In this document: positions 50,601 through 53,291 of the stretch, in pieces
Position numbering within the stretch: position 1 is the stretch's first letter
How the letters are laid out: each line of letters begins with the position of its first letter
Assembly (NCBI GenBank): GCA_949152475.1
Contig: OX424563.1
Location: 15,225,001 to 15,289,000 of the forward strand
Length of the DNA: 64,000 nucleotides
Direction: 5' to 3'
DNA from: Terebella lapidaria
Lineage: Eukaryota; Annelida; Polychaeta; Terebellida; Terebellidae
Made by a program: the position numbers and the translations under genes
The notes under the pieces: generated by a model
What the model was told of the DNA's origin: nothing
Seen by the model: the letters and a program-made list of their open reading frames with translations, nothing else
The model's database searches: none

Positions 50601-50934
50601 CCCTTTTCCTGGAACTGAAATTTTTATCTTTAAAAGATCAAATAGAATACTGTTGCCAACTGGTTCCTACCAAATAAAATCATCTGTAAAATTTTGAATA
50701 TATTTTTTTTATCACATTGACACAACTACCACTGCACTTCACATGCTTCACTACAATTCATATCTTTTGCAAGATATTGAGGTTTGGCTGCAGTCCTCTG
50801 CAATTTGACTCCAGTTTTCCAGTTACTACTCACGGTTGCATCACCCGAGCCTGACTCAGCATCACTCCCGGGCGGAATGATAACGAAGCTGCTGTCACTG
50901 CCACCAGAGTCACTCATCCCACAGACTTGGATAA
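2875..50934 (-). CDS. PARP14: PARP14-like gene, overall span (catalytic end off-window)
   Basis: This multi-exon gene on the minus strand belongs to the macrodomain-containing PARP family (PARP14/PARP15/PARP9 group; cytosolic and nuclear mono-ADP-ribose writers, readers and erasers, linked in vertebrates to interferon responses). Coding exons that I place, 5' to 3': 50934 (tentative first), 48568-48068, 47953-46625, 46255-44197, 44000-43749, 43462-43175, 42996-42700, 42582-42319, 42153-41866, 41759-41535, 41388-39652, 39512-39021, 38902-38724, 38510-38274, 38074-37853, 37746-37626, 36909-36751, 36302-36237, 11466-11281, 5264-5070, 4625-4393, 3508-3314, 3091-2875. Phases agree at every junction from 48568 on. 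The domain order RRM, KH, three macrodomains, KH, WWE equals that of vertebrate PARP14. The ART catalytic domain is expected left of base 1. Human PARP14 is about 1,800 residues, so this protein is much longer, mainly at its N terminus. Confidence 0.88.
3314..3508 (-). CDS. PARP14: PARP14-like exon: KH-like region before WWE
   Basis: This 65-codon exon has phase 0 at both ends. The start IDEIQGLERKYQVKIDVEKG and the later RIHIEGAYRKAMECENEIH follow the pattern of the last KH-like module of PARP14 (E-x-Y-x-V-x-I then I-x-I-x-G). I end the exon at the GTCAGT donor (after EQLAKL), because reading on soon meets a stop, and because this joins in frame to the VQWEY start of the WWE exon. Function is inferred from position; the motif is weak. 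Confidence 0.8.
3604..4362 (+). mobile_element. Hairpin-ended non-autonomous element, family 1, copy 1
   Basis: The left end has a hairpin AGCACCAAGGGTGCT (3,607-3,621) followed at 3,623 by the inverted repeat TAGCTTACCG. The right end is a palindrome at 4,340-4,361 (TAGCTTATCGG joined to CCGGTAAGCTA) ending in CTAA. The interior has AAGGTCA words, a CAAAATGGCCGCC block, and a tract of GGACGGACGAC repeats just before the right end. There is no coding capacity. It lies in an intron of the PARP14-like gene. The architecture is like Helentron-related HINEs; the class is inferred, no replicase is seen. Confidence 0.7.
4393..4625 (-). CDS. PARP14: PARP14-like exon: linker and KH-like strand
   Basis: The exon enters in phase 1 (CTGAAAG acceptor) and leaves in phase 0 (AAG/GTACCT). 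It encodes AAFGNFAKAFGYGQSEAVEM, then SITLRIYARKQESIDGVIKRL, a strand-helix unit like the linker after the third macrodomain of PARP14, and ends in an acidic helix. It follows the macrodomain 3 exons and precedes the KH-like exon at 3,314. Confidence 0.8.
5070..5264 (-). CDS. PARP14: PARP14-like exon: end of macrodomain 3
   Basis: A 1-1 phase exon that encodes TLRQSPADMAHIMLKAITSF, then a strand IHIVIFEGKVYKAFKKEVEQ. This is the standard C-terminal half of a macrodomain: helix, then a hydrophobic strand of the type VRIVLFD. It continues macrodomain 3 from the exon at 11,281-11,466, whose end FPALGTG is the substrate-loop motif. Confidence 0.88.
5412..6962 (-). mobile_element. Hairpin-ended element, family 1, copy 2, with duplicated hairpin end
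   Basis: Same family as 3,604-4,362 in the opposite orientation. The palindromic end is at 5,413-5,443 (arms TAGCTTACCGGCCC and GGGCCGATAAGCTA around TTT, one mismatch) with TTAG, the complement of CTAA, as its limit. The other end has the repeat CCGGTAAGCTA at 6,770-6,780 and hairpin AGCACCCTTGGTGCT at 6,782-6,796. About 160 bp of this end (6,643-6,800) is repeated in tandem at 6,802-6,962, giving a second full hairpin at 6,944-6,958. GTCCGTC repeats follow the palindromic end at 5,459-5,500. An internal stretch with AAACTGTCTGATCAG is also repeated (about 5,650 and 6,125). Non-coding. Confidence 0.7.
6965..7602. repeat. Palindromic satellite-like array, left part
   Basis: The array is built from two alternating short palindromes: AGCGTTATAACGCT or AGCGTAATTACGCT (14 bp), and linkers such as CTAATTAG or GTAATTTAC. 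Spacing between cores is about 22-23 bp. It is interrupted at about 7,058-7,190 by unrelated sequence. The array reads nearly the same on both strands. It is split from 8,745-9,109 by a hairpin-ended element. Confidence 0.85.
7604..8744 (+). mobile_element. Hairpin-ended non-autonomous element, family 2
   Basis: Left hairpin AAAGCCTATAGGCTTT (7,608-7,623) is followed by GGCATCCC (7,626-7,633). Right palindrome is AGGCCTCCCGATT / TTC / AATCGGGATGCCT (8,714-8,742, one mismatch), ending in CTAA. Next to the right end is a long A-rich run (about 8,645-8,700). The interior has long G runs at about 8,128-8,147 and 8,231-8,240 and a CAAAATGGCCGC block near 8,500. It inserted into the palindromic array, whose two parts flank it. 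Non-coding. Confidence 0.7.
8745..9109. repeat. Palindromic satellite-like array, right part
   Basis: Continuation of the array at 6,965-7,602, with the same AGCGTTATAACGCT and AGCGTAATTACGCT cores and TAATTA-type linkers. It starts directly at the CTAA end of one hairpin-ended element and stops directly at the left hairpin of another (9,113). Confidence 0.85.
9113..11096 (+). mobile_element. Hairpin-ended element, family 4
   Basis: Left hairpin GGCCACTGGCC (9,118-9,128) is followed by AGGAAGAGC (9,133-9,141). The right end is a perfect palindrome AGGAAGAGC / TCT / GCTCTTCCT (11,074-11,094) with CTAA at 11,093-11,096. About 2 kb of interior shows no convincing gene; it has a G run of about 18 at 10,543. 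I call this one with less certainty than the others, because the left hairpin is short and the interior could hold other insertions. Confidence 0.55.
11281..11466 (-). CDS. PARP14: PARP14-like exon: middle of macrodomain 3
   Basis: A 1-1 phase exon from a CAG acceptor to G/GTTAGT. It encodes SGTRGIDGHALTSAGQLKC, then CIVHMVAPYKNNWEKAV, then RISSIAFPALGTG. The strand-loop order (hydrophobic strand with HxV, then S-I-A-F-P-A-L-G-T-G) is that of a macrodomain. Its upstream partner exon (36,237-36,302) is 24.8 kb away, separated by nested transposons. Confidence 0.9.
12048..12053 (-). terminator. Possible polyadenylation signal of the piggyBac transposase
   Basis: TTTATT on the plus strand gives AATAAA on the minus strand about 300 bp after the transposase stop and inside the piggyBac ends. 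Confidence 0.45.
12350..13605 (-). CDS. piggyBac transposase, exon 2 (catalytic core and CRD)
   Basis: The exon begins after the acceptor TTCCAG at 13,606-13,611; its first two bases complete the Gly codon opened in exon 1, giving LGMHVLMGVMKLP, a conserved piggyBac stretch. The RNase-H-like core has Asp residues in SIDEAIVGLTGR, IYMDNFFTS and YMNGVDHADQ, matching the DDD triad positions of the family. The C terminus is a Cys-rich zinc-binding domain (CKQCSKHH, CSKCNVNMCVECF). Exon 2 gives 417 residues plus the shared Gly; with exon 1 the protein is 560 residues. It performs seamless cut and paste at TTAA. No frame disruption seen. Confidence 0.93.
13802..14481 (+). repeat. 5' LTR of the Gypsy-type element
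   Basis: A 680-bp repeat nearly identical to 27,600-28,335. It holds a TATA-like TATTATATATACA near 13,998. The region from about 14,100 on is GC-rich. A related but diverged LTR occurs alone at 53,292-54,193. Confidence 0.9.
14593..16806 (+). CDS. Gag-like region of the LTR element (fossil)
   Basis: A long frame starting ATG at 14,593 encodes a 737-residue protein. The first 370 residues are Pro/Ala/Ser-rich and disordered. About residues 400-560 form a retrotransposon gag-type helical region (WRKRFNGDNADLEDYLLQV, and EFKARIRQPTESVTDYAFNL). A CCHC knuckle (CYFCGKQGHFWLKC) lies near residue 680. It would form the particle shell and bind RNA. Treated as a part of the LTR element only. Confidence 0.85.
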   Translation: MTKERDKAKDKANEPKGRDKGGNVADHTRSRDSHRETSPDDSGGRKERAETSVDKTPSAETTPASLAPSPDVESRPEGQQQRLLSGPGPDPVGAVGGAGNGATPRPPKSGRQSWQATLFQGTSPDVRDRVVAGPSTSGQADQQYWMPHPAGRAPARAPGRESRQSASGGMDQLTHTLSELAPLGRYDRARSPHQGRSDRRNRSPSPLSQGNSGPLTERERWLISEALVLFKRNQPPSSVDPSAISSPGMSGPVAPPQVLPSPQAPVAPAMGPAPAPRLGGTTLATASTVPTVGAQAAWPTYPGTYSVSDGQWQQAASAPSFAAPSGAYPVGSMGAPPAPSQSGFLAGMTPAANVSFPAPPSAASMFAPADSAAGAGSARNLPLYTDDPGAGTARRARSKRDDGPDHSSWRKRFNGDNADLEDYLLQVWRTAVYEGWSQHEAGHVLAGSLEGKALRVMPCLPVGTVTFGEVARQLRLLFTPTTNRRQAELEFKARIRQPTESVTDYAFNLRILGRRAFPDMDFRRFETMLIDQFIDGQPYHLAYGLATHEKRSMEEAIDSALALEVAVRPRQLPPAPAPASAVPAQAATPPPVKASQVTPWQDPVVREPAREPTPQRVSAPAPSTGAPAHAAPVAAPCSPSDEYDMEEYDLGAAQMIAHCAGIEAPGPAECCAFTSGPAQNRPCYFCGKQGHFWLKCPELLERLRSRGYQGNLPGPQRRNSFRSGPPGQQNRNPRQGN
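16830..20265 (+). other. Pol region of the LTR element: protease, RT, RNase H, integrase zinc finger (fossil)
   Basis: In order: an aspartic-protease signature (FLVDSGSEVTIVAAG) near 17,090; a Gypsy-type reverse transcriptase (KDGSWRFCVDYRKLN, then YIDDVVVYG near 18,400); RNase H (LDTDASNFALGGVLSQ near 18,840); and the integrase HHCC finger (HLGIRRTVHRLQQRFHWPG, then CPRCQARK) near 19,840-19,950. The order protease-RT-RH-integrase fits Ty3/Gypsy. The region looks broken; I do not itemise the changes. Confidence 0.85.
20266..22001 (+). other. Non-coding interval inside the LTR element
   Basis: About 1.7 kb between pol and the downstream frames. GC-rich to about 21,240 and AT-richer after. I see no gene and no tRNA. 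Confidence 0.6.
22002..23867 (+). CDS. Extra frame 1 downstream of pol, unknown protein (fossil part)
   Basis: A 621-residue frame begins near 22,002; the first ATG in frame is at 22,029 (MSESSDGW). Most of it is acidic, then Lys-, Pro- and Gly-rich disordered sequence (runs of Lys at the KKKKKKRPHRKKK stretch). Near the end is a C2H2-like finger: CKRCYSSRPQQRYFASLEAL, then H and H in NDHRSGAH. I do not recognise the family. Its position between pol and 3' LTR is where envelope-like or accessory frames sit in some LTR elements, but I see no signal peptide or membrane span, so it does not look like an envelope. Confidence 0.65.
   Translation: MFTAFRALDMSESSDGWEGDVGREEGSLERGNSYSRPQSRPEEDDREDIPRGAYVGSAESSSGSGSYTGTESESEVAEDRPAESDSATPGAEQLLNPSPFPRMEEVMDCGGAGLMDVDIELHPHPEMLASLGPDESTRAETRPDGRSRPDTGSAENSSVSAPAESGPHDQKAPGTWAEQVDAAEEAASQAPPQEQESGSKETENRDDGFTSPVSRRTRRRAREIAQKQWRAQQELEASERGQSEAGSDPDPASSPPKKKKKKRPHRKKKSGGPSPQTGSKSGGPQPLAPKPGGQKGSSAKPGVAKTPNPSGSGAGGASAGSGPGAGGSSKRVPIQAPKGTSSSSPSGTKKPTGAAEVGSSPVDRGRPVPKEGDLRLELLRKRAEQDGVHLSDAALEAGRRSFVAQQQRAAPPRGKSVPRQTRSEKRSGAAKKKKRSSSEQPSIQRLRAEMGPELPGVRQGHMFLPRYGRDPQGRRTAAAGAAADTPFTRPRPLTDEERVGLPPETEEGVICQLFPQSLDGYEDPHRALNRDRRYPTYDHLSRHIAGYHYPWMQMFVCKRCYSSRPQQRYFASLEALNDHRSGAHRGEGLHTVGNEVGPVFNFGYIPPRVASFMTTSGTANH
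23907..25475 (+). CDS. Extra frame 2 downstream of pol, coiled-coil protein (fossil part)
   Basis: A 522-residue frame. It has a disordered first half, then a helical part (RAAEYLVAEMDSSLDRFSR) and a likely coiled coil (MEHLEAENEQLRRRLDEAEA) near residues 365-390, then a Pro-rich tail. Family not recognised. It starts 39 bp after extra frame 1. Nearly all of it is duplicated in tandem at 25,557-27,141. Confidence 0.65.
   Translation: MDDAWKESGVVSAGSSYTARLTASMGQTPAEFQAAEAARTAAEAVREPPVIQAGEERHRVTMIVSEMPQIAAKTRVASPKPRPQPKTQGKSSSAGKAPAGTTPLQSPGALTQEDYPGLLEVTVPAGPSEGRVVADTSASSSTASVVPPRTPRVAPSVASSSGRAVPLSRSTSASSLVVEGTSAGWQSTASLDLDPLDATADVRRRLGPTTASVYETFRESVGQAVGHRRDGMDRIPGDPALVNLPVPRAIRDLGSAGVAALVRAREEHPWDHPQRGRLTRAAEYLVAEMDSSLDRFSRCRAEASRVACDLAYDQGLMEGTRRSLESYRTLSAVIERRAFDQGRTAALAEQSGASAPAPEVAARMEHLEAENEQLRRRLDEAEAARTRLLQGVDDPESSALNQAALRRADAALELAIYPYLVQVWGERTAGPQRTRDTVEMFRAIADLGATSLPASVVMAPSGPGLQGSPQKPMQAPPGLPHPPVQPAFTLPAPLLQRRRDSSPPPDPKTGGTDEEPMTMGEG
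23958..27141 (+). repeat. Tandem duplication, period 1,599 bp, inside the LTR element
   Basis: Copy 1 is 23,958-25,556 and copy 2 is 25,557 to about 27,141, with an exact offset of 1,599 bp. The translated parts appear identical over more than 500 residues. The second copy keeps an open frame (to 27,074). Such identity means a very recent event or an assembly duplication. Confidence 0.92.
27600..28335 (+). repeat. 3' LTR of the Gypsy-type element
   Basis: A 736-bp repeat nearly identical to 13,802-14,481, longer by 56 bp. It is followed by ATTA, which matches the four bases before the 5' LTR, so I take ATTA as the target duplication. That also places the insertion inside the piggyBac intron. 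Confidence 0.85.
28510..28936 (-). CDS. piggyBac transposase, exon 1 (N-terminal region)
   Basis: The ATG at 28,936 starts MSESEDSFLGFDNDDIRS, an acidic disordered N terminus typical of piggyBac proteins, followed by FTRPTGPAVILAAEKQELDF and REIRAYLG. The exon ends in phase 1 at TTA G/GTAGAA (28,510/28,509). It joins exon 2 at 13,605 to restore the AYLG-MHVLMG continuity seen in the family. The intron is now 14.9 kb but was about 370 bp before the LTR element arrived. Confidence 0.92.
29676..36213 (-). mobile_element. DIRS-type tyrosine-recombinase retroelement
   Basis: Perfect 43-bp inverted ends lie at 29,676-29,718 and 36,171-36,213. On the minus strand, from right to left: a gag-like region (about 35,740-33,000) that opens with a Cys-rich CxxC motif and later has an Arg/Gly-rich stretch; reverse transcriptase (about 32,900-32,200) with the active-site YLDDW; RNase H with LFTDASLEGWGAHW (about 31,950-31,700); and a tyrosine recombinase (30,996-30,103). 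Inverted ends plus a recombinase in place of an integrase are diagnostic of DIRS. It looks broken, with a few interruptions mainly in the RT part, and of moderate age. Its right end stops 23 bp inside the intron from a host splice donor at 36,236. Confidence 0.85.
30103..30996 (-). CDS. Tyrosine recombinase part of the DIRS-type element (fossil)
   Basis: A 297-residue open stretch. ASGKRRSELHAL carries the first catalytic Arg, VKAHDVQALASS the H-x-x-region, and ASNNTFVSFYCRELT the nucleophile Tyr, as in DIRS and Ngaro recombinases. It would recombine a circular DNA copy into the genome without a target duplication. Confidence 0.85.
   Translation of the reverse strand: MISEFLLEKFNEGLAPSTLAGYRTAIAKTIKPKSGVDFGQDPSLSALLNSFAIERPKTRNPVLSWDLSLVLNCLLSEPFEPLERASLKFLTLKTVFLLALASGKRRSELHALDFSKVQWKEDGSAVRLRVIPSFLAKTQLAQTPSMSFSIPSLTSSLGPGLEEDAKLCPIRALRIYVRRTKELHVGKRLLFVAFKKNFQKDIRAATISSWVKKCVLFCYEKSQTQTSGSFRVKAHDVQALASSLTFMNNVALSDVMQACSWASNNTFVSFYCRELTWQDEDSYYLGPVVAAQSTVGL
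36237..36302 (-). CDS. PARP14: PARP14-like exon: macrodomain 3, short exon
   Basis: A 66-bp 1-1 phase exon that encodes AVSAAIMKKGGKRLEKECKTV, the helix after the nucleotide-binding loop (compare the GAVSTAILKAAG of macrodomain 2). Donor G/GTAAGT is strong. The downstream intron runs to 11,467 and carries the whole transposon nest. Confidence 0.88.
36751..36909 (-). CDS. PARP14: PARP14-like exon: start of macrodomain 3
   Basis: A 1-1 phase exon encoding LTLQLGQLAVIVKEGDITEE, then TEAIVNSTDSYLGTQG. GDIT and AIVN are the macrodomain opening motifs. The usual NAAN is NSTD here, so ADP-ribose binding may be altered, as is typical of the second and third PARP14 macrodomains, which read rather than remove the mark. 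Confidence 0.9.
37090..37440. repeat. Dispersed repeat, inverted partner of 51,285-51,625
   Basis: About 340 bp in an intron of the PARP14-like gene. It matches, in reverse complement, 51,285-51,625 upstream of the gene, with shared words such as GTACATCTCGAG and TAGATACTGTGGCAACCGGC. No coding potential is apparent and the class is unknown. Confidence 0.75.
37626..37746 (-). CDS. PARP14: PARP14-like exon: basic linker after macrodomain 2
   Basis: Phase 0 in, phase 1 out. It encodes AFEDHVQKLLSVSEPSARPK, then a Lys/Arg/Pro-rich segment (KERKLKPKEPRHQPKYGNR). It forms the last helix of macrodomain 2 and a basic linker to macrodomain 3. Confidence 0.8.
37853..38074 (-). CDS. PARP14: PARP14-like exon: second half of macrodomain 2
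   Basis: Phase 0 at both ends. It encodes LKSFITNCLEAADIDMFSSV, then SSVALPAIGTGNLGFP, the conserved substrate loop (S-V-A-x-P-A-x-G-T-G), then VTDVRIILYDKD. Continues the exon at 38,274-38,510. Confidence 0.92.
38274..38510 (-). CDS. PARP14: PARP14-like exon: first half of macrodomain 2
   Basis: Phase 0 at both ends. It encodes VDVIVNTSNTQLDLSQGAVS, the nucleotide-binding loop with NTSN in place of NAAN, then ILKAAGQQIQNECAEF and a strand VKSVYHGACTNWDQG. It is an ADP-ribose-binding macrodomain; the loop lacks the GG pair seen in macrodomain 1. Confidence 0.92.
38724..38902 (-). CDS. PARP14: PARP14-like exon: linker into macrodomain 2
   Basis: Phase 1 in, phase 0 out. It encodes an acidic Ser/Pro-rich linker (SSPPSDDSEGDEWEMTPN), then the first strand of macrodomain 2 (LSVTLKKSTISKEQ). 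Confidence 0.82.
39021..39512 (-). CDS. PARP14: PARP14-like exon: most of macrodomain 1
   Basis: A 1-1 phase exon. It encodes GQSIQDECWEYIKRH, then LPCDFVIHAVGPTYDRGG, then SVALPALSTGIFNYPLKEA, followed by TVKEVVLIDVLP. These are the core macrodomain motifs (C-D-x-V-I-H-A-V-G-P; A-L-P-A-L-S-T-G-I-F-x-Y-P). In vertebrate PARP14 the first macrodomain can remove ADP-ribose; the complete loops here are compatible with that. Confidence 0.94.
39652..41388 (-). CDS. PARP14: PARP14-like exon: KH-type region and start of macrodomain 1
   Basis: A large 1-1 phase exon of 579 codons. It opens with the tail of RRM 7 (VKKVIKKKHKIAGQRVDVSC), continues with a long alpha-beta region that corresponds to the tandem KH-like domains of PARP14 (for example FSSPTDLTIRGLPKEVQCAK and HQQLIVVCIADIYDDVFEQM), and ends with VKILQGDITKLKVDAIVNAA and the loop HIGGLALAILEAG. 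The NAAN, His and GG pair are those of catalytically able macrodomains. Confidence 0.93.
41535..41759 (-). CDS. PARP14: PARP14-like exon: RRM 6 end / RRM 7 start
   Basis: A 1-1 phase exon. The start is set at the TTTGCAG acceptor because the nearer ATCAG site would bring an early stop. It encodes TRIQVHNIEPSSRELVELYF, the first strand and helix of RRM 7, and NKCLVLDCCSPQG, its third strand. Confidence 0.85.
41866..42153 (-). CDS. PARP14: PARP14-like exon: RRM 5 end / RRM 6 start
   Basis: A 1-1 phase exon. It opens with the second helix of RRM 5 (AAKNVVDKHEDEPLKLNK), then FFIIEAPCVSPTDLKDYLQN for RRM 6. RRM 6 is more diverged than the others and lacks the KKKSGGG element. Confidence 0.85.
42319..42582 (-). 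CDS. PARP14: PARP14-like exon: RRM 4 end / RRM 5 start
   Basis: A 1-1 phase exon. It encodes DAQSLVDRGTLTHRGATLSL (helix and strand 4 of RRM 4), then ILVTNIKPDTKEDLIRLFFK, RRQSGG and KAVITFQSPQ for RRM 5. Confidence 0.88.
42700..42996 (-). CDS. PARP14: PARP14-like exon: RRM 3 end / RRM 4 start
   Basis: A 1-1 phase exon. AKRVLEKKDLQLEGCSLKAS closes RRM 3. VLIEGVKSIKPKDLKTLLTK and NMAVVTFKQRRG open RRM 4. Confidence 0.88.
43175..43462 (-). CDS. PARP14: PARP14-like exon: RRM 2 end / RRM 3 start
   Basis: A 1-1 phase exon. AQRVLSRVEVKPLVHEGCQL closes RRM 2. VVIIEGINSTTPAGTIELFL with ESKKKSGGGDL opens RRM 3. Confidence 0.9.
43749..44000 (-). CDS. PARP14: PARP14-like exon: RRM 1 end / RRM 2 start
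   Basis: A 1-1 phase exon. VKSVLSRTKPFTLEGKTLTV closes RRM 1. IVVENINPDLTKDALELLFE, SKKKSGGGDIKEL and AVITFENQEG open RRM 2. The K-K-S-G-G-G element is typical of PARP10/PARP14 RRMs. Confidence 0.92.
44197..46255 (-). CDS. PARP14: PARP14-like exon: winged-helix-like start, repeat linker, RRM 1
   Basis: A 2,059-bp exon, phase 0 in and 1 out. The first ~90 residues (KEVILYLIAANNGKPVPASV, then KRKKQMVERIDPECDKSEQI) look like a small helical, possibly winged-helix, module followed by a coiled coil. A long disordered Ser/Gln/Arg-rich stretch follows. Near residues 450-600 a motif of the form LEAERRAxYGDN recurs about five times at 25-33 residue spacing. The last ~60 residues are RRM 1 (VVVRGIDNISQDVIEMYFEN, KKSGGGDIEQI). 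The disordered part is not recognised. Confidence 0.85.
46625..47953 (-). CDS. PARP14: PARP14-like exon: pentapeptide repeat domain and helical module 2
   Basis: A 443-codon exon with phase 0 at both ends; the exact 5' edge is one of three in-frame AG sites at 47,936-47,953. Residues ~30-335 are about 60 tandem AMDRS/AMDRT pentapeptides with variants (MDKT, AKDRS, MNRS). The last ~110 residues form a helical module starting YINISETNLRQMSKQEIQGT. Its start resembles the module in exon 48,068-48,568. Function unknown; the repeat is a mixed-charge low-complexity domain. Confidence 0.8.
46971..47870. repeat. 15-bp coding minisatellite, about 60 copies
   Basis: Units such as TCCATGGCTGACCTG and TCCATTGCTGTCCTG run in tandem for about 900 bp without losing frame. 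All length changes keep multiples of 15. Longer blocks of several units recur within it (about 47,270-47,400 against 47,390-47,540), so there is higher-order structure. It encodes the pentapeptide domain on the minus strand. Confidence 0.95.
48068..48568 (-). CDS. PARP14: PARP14-like exon: helical module 1
   Basis: A 167-codon exon with phase 0 at both ends (TTTCAG acceptor, AGT/GTGAGT donor). After a disordered start it has FVDITAHELRKMSKKEIKKL, then a helical segment (EEKKLQLSEIGKFLKLLSDQ, EIERLMDEWMSMQQ). This resembles the end of the next coding exon (ISETNLRQMSKQEI), so a ~75-residue module is duplicated on both sides of the pentapeptide repeat. The family is not recognised. Confidence 0.82.
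48618..50534 (+). mobile_element. Hairpin-ended element, family 3, carrying a nested MITE
   Basis: The left hairpin is TTAACCCAAGGGCTAA (48,618-48,633, one mismatched pair), followed by AGGTTACCGGAC (48,637-48,648). The right palindrome is AGGTTATCGGACC / ATA / GGTCCGGTAACCT (50,504-50,532, one mismatch), ending in CTAA. Interior: AAGGTCA words, a CAAAATGGCCGCC block, and GGACGGACGAC repeats before the right end, as in family 1. A TTAA-flanked MITE (48,663-49,378) inserted close to the left end. Non-coding. Confidence 0.72.
48663..49378. mobile_element. piggyBac-type MITE (TTAA-flanked)
   Basis: 716 bp with inverted ends CCCTTTCACTGCG and CGCAGTGAAGGGG (12 of 13 match), flanked by TTAA at 48,659-48,662 and 49,379-49,382. 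A 21-bp GAGACCTTCTCGGGCTAT-type word occurs twice near the right end. No transposase. TTAA plus CCC ends fit a non-autonomous piggyBac family different from the autonomous copy at 11,694. Confidence 0.8.
50738..50934 (-). CDS. PARP14: Tentative first coding exon of the PARP14-like gene
   Basis: A strong acceptor-like TCTCCGCAG precedes 50,934, and the first ATG in this exon is at 50,917 (MSDSGGSDSSFVIIPPGSDA). The peptide is acidic and Ser-rich and contains SSFVII, a possible LC3-interacting motif. A phase-0 donor GAA/GTGCAG at 50,738 would join in frame to 48,568, but the donor is weak and another short exon may intervene. The frame stays open upstream to 50,986 with a hydrophobic stretch, which I take as intron. 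Confidence 0.45.
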
Positions 50935-50986
50935 CTGCGGAGAAGAACAGCAAGGTTGCCAAGAACACAGACTCCTGCAGTGTCAA

Positions 50987-51284
50987 GTGTCTTTTGTTTC
51001 CGATGCATGTATGGAAAACCAGTAGTAATTGTTAATTATGTTCCAATGACTGCATGTTAATTGTTACCTGCAAATTTTGGACAATATATAAAAGGTTTAT
51101 AAGATTCACCATTGTGCTGGGCAGTGGCCATCCAAAATGGGTGCTGGCCATTTTATTATATGATTTGTTTGACCAAAAATGGGACAAAATTCTACGTCAT
51201 TAAAGCTATAATTACTTTTAGAATTGACAAAATGTATCTATTCTGCAGTAGCCTTCTTTTGTCAACAGAATGAGTAATCGTAAA
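50987..51284. other. Upstream region, no gene seen
   Basis: AT-rich, with no supported coding, RNA or element end. It may hold the 5' intron or leader of the PARP14-like gene. Confidence 0.4.
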
Positions 51285-51625
51285 TTGAGTTGCCAAATCA
51301 AGATTCAAACTCGGGCCAGTCAATCTGCGCATCAATTTTTTCTTCAAAGCGGCCTGCCTTAAGGGCGAGTTCTACACACAGTCTCATGACGTCATTGGTA
51401 TTTGTCTAGATACTGTGGCAACCGGCAATGTAGGCAGGCCGATCATTCTCTATCCACTGTTTTCATGCACGATTAACGGCAATTTTTCTAAGTATCTGTT
51501 TTCGAACTGTGCATATTTCCTATAAATTCCCAACTATCTCGAGATGTACTTTCAAGTTTGCGTGACAAACCAGAATGCTAAATTTGGCTGGTTTTAAAAT
51601 TGATTCCAACTTTAACTTGTAAATT
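51285..51625. repeat. Dispersed repeat, inverted partner of 37,090-37,440
   Basis: Reverse-complement match of about 330 bp to an intronic copy in the PARP14-like gene. Several mismatches and small gaps are visible by eye, so the copies are not new. Confidence 0.75.
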
Positions 51626-53291
51626 ACTTGAAATACTTACTCATGGTCATTGTTTAAAAAGCTATAGCTAGGATATCCCAAAAACATTACTTCTATGGGG
51701 CATGGACTAATTTGATCGGGTACAGTTAAATTGAATGTTGATTGTCTATGTCAGCTCCGTGTATGGATGAGGTCGAGAGAACAGTTATGGCCTGTAAATT
51801 AGATTTGAATGCATTGAAAAGATGTCCCAACCATGCTCACTCTGAGCATGCTGAGGGGAACTGGTAGCCATCCCACGACTGTTCAATTCAACTCAATGGG
51901 TGTGCATTGTAAACTACTTACGGCATAGTTCCTACCGATCAAGAACGTACTCACTTAGAATTGGTTATCCATTAAAAATTTACCCTGGAAGATATTGTGT
52001 GTTGTCAATTCATAATTCAAGCGTAACCTTCCTTCAAACAATGGCCTTGGAATCCAAAATCAAAGAATTCTTTTACCACTATAACCAGTATTGTCATGCT
52101 ATCAGTATTATTATGTTGGATACCCTCCATCATGCTCCATGTACTCCTCAAGGACCTGTGTTTGGTCTAGTTTGTCTATTCCAAAATATTTTAACCTCTG
52201 TTCACCAATTCTTCATTTTGTCATGTCAATAAGGACTGCACTGGAAATAAGTGCCTGGCACTTTCATGCGCAATCCTCAGTTATTCAGCATGTTTCTGTA
52301 CGTGTGCGTGTATAATACATATGTATGAATGACTGAAATCAAATCATATTATGAAATGAACAGCAAACAACTGTTGAAATATGTTCTGTGTGAAGTTTTC
52401 AAATTATTTTCTGGTAAAATGTGTGCCGTCCAAGTCCTAATCCATTGATATTGATAGATTTCGGAGAGGTTATCAATAAATGTTTACCGACTATTGCTAA
52501 AACCACGGCTGCACAAAACCATATGTCTGAACAGGCAAACAGGTCTCAAGCCACGCAAGCAAGTTTCTGAGCAGTAGACTCTTCGCCGTTAGTCGACTTT
52601 GTCTACTCAATAGGCAACATCAAAGCAATTGATGTCAATCATTCATGCTGTTTACCAAACACTATTTAACTTCGCAGAAAAACTGTATTACATATAAACT
52701 GTAGCTATAAGGGTATGGACATATGAATTATGAAGACATAAACAACAGAATCGGTTACATCTGATAATAGATCTATCTACATATAGTATGTCTAGTATAT
52801 GCATACAGTTCAGCTCGTGACTGATACCACTGAATACGTACAGGTTTGTCTGGCAACGTCTGTGTCACTCTGACTGTGTGTCAGATCAAGCGAGCGGCTC
52901 GCGTCGACCAGTGGACTGACTGTGTGTGAGCAGTGACAGTCTCAAAACTCAGAAGGCAACAAGGTTTTTTTTTGCTGTCTGTACTCTGCAATTAGGTGTT
53001 AAATGTACAAAGAAGACTCGCTTTGAAAAAATATAGTGTTTCTGGCATGATTTCCCTTATCGATCTGGTCGATATCAACCTTCCAGGAAAATATCTAAAT
53101 GTGAAACTAGTGGTTTGGAATTTCCAGCAAATTCCCAGATTTTCCGCCACCTAGCGAGCATACGTCATCATTTTGAGAAACCATGATACCCCAATTGTAC
53201 GTATATGCGCGCTTTCGAAACTAGCTCGCGCCGCAAATTTGGGCCTACGATATGTCAGACTGGTAGCTACAAAGGAAGCACAGCGCGGTAA
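51626..53291. other. Intergenic interval, no gene seen
   Basis: Between the PARP14-like 5' end and a solo LTR. No frame above 110 codons and nothing recognisable. It may contain promoter sequence of the PARP14-like gene. Confidence 0.4.

Noticed and set aside
50915-50986. Signal-peptide-like start (hydrophobic stretch) upstream of MSDSGG
   Set aside because: A strong splice acceptor interrupts it, and a PARP14-like protein is not expected to be secreted.
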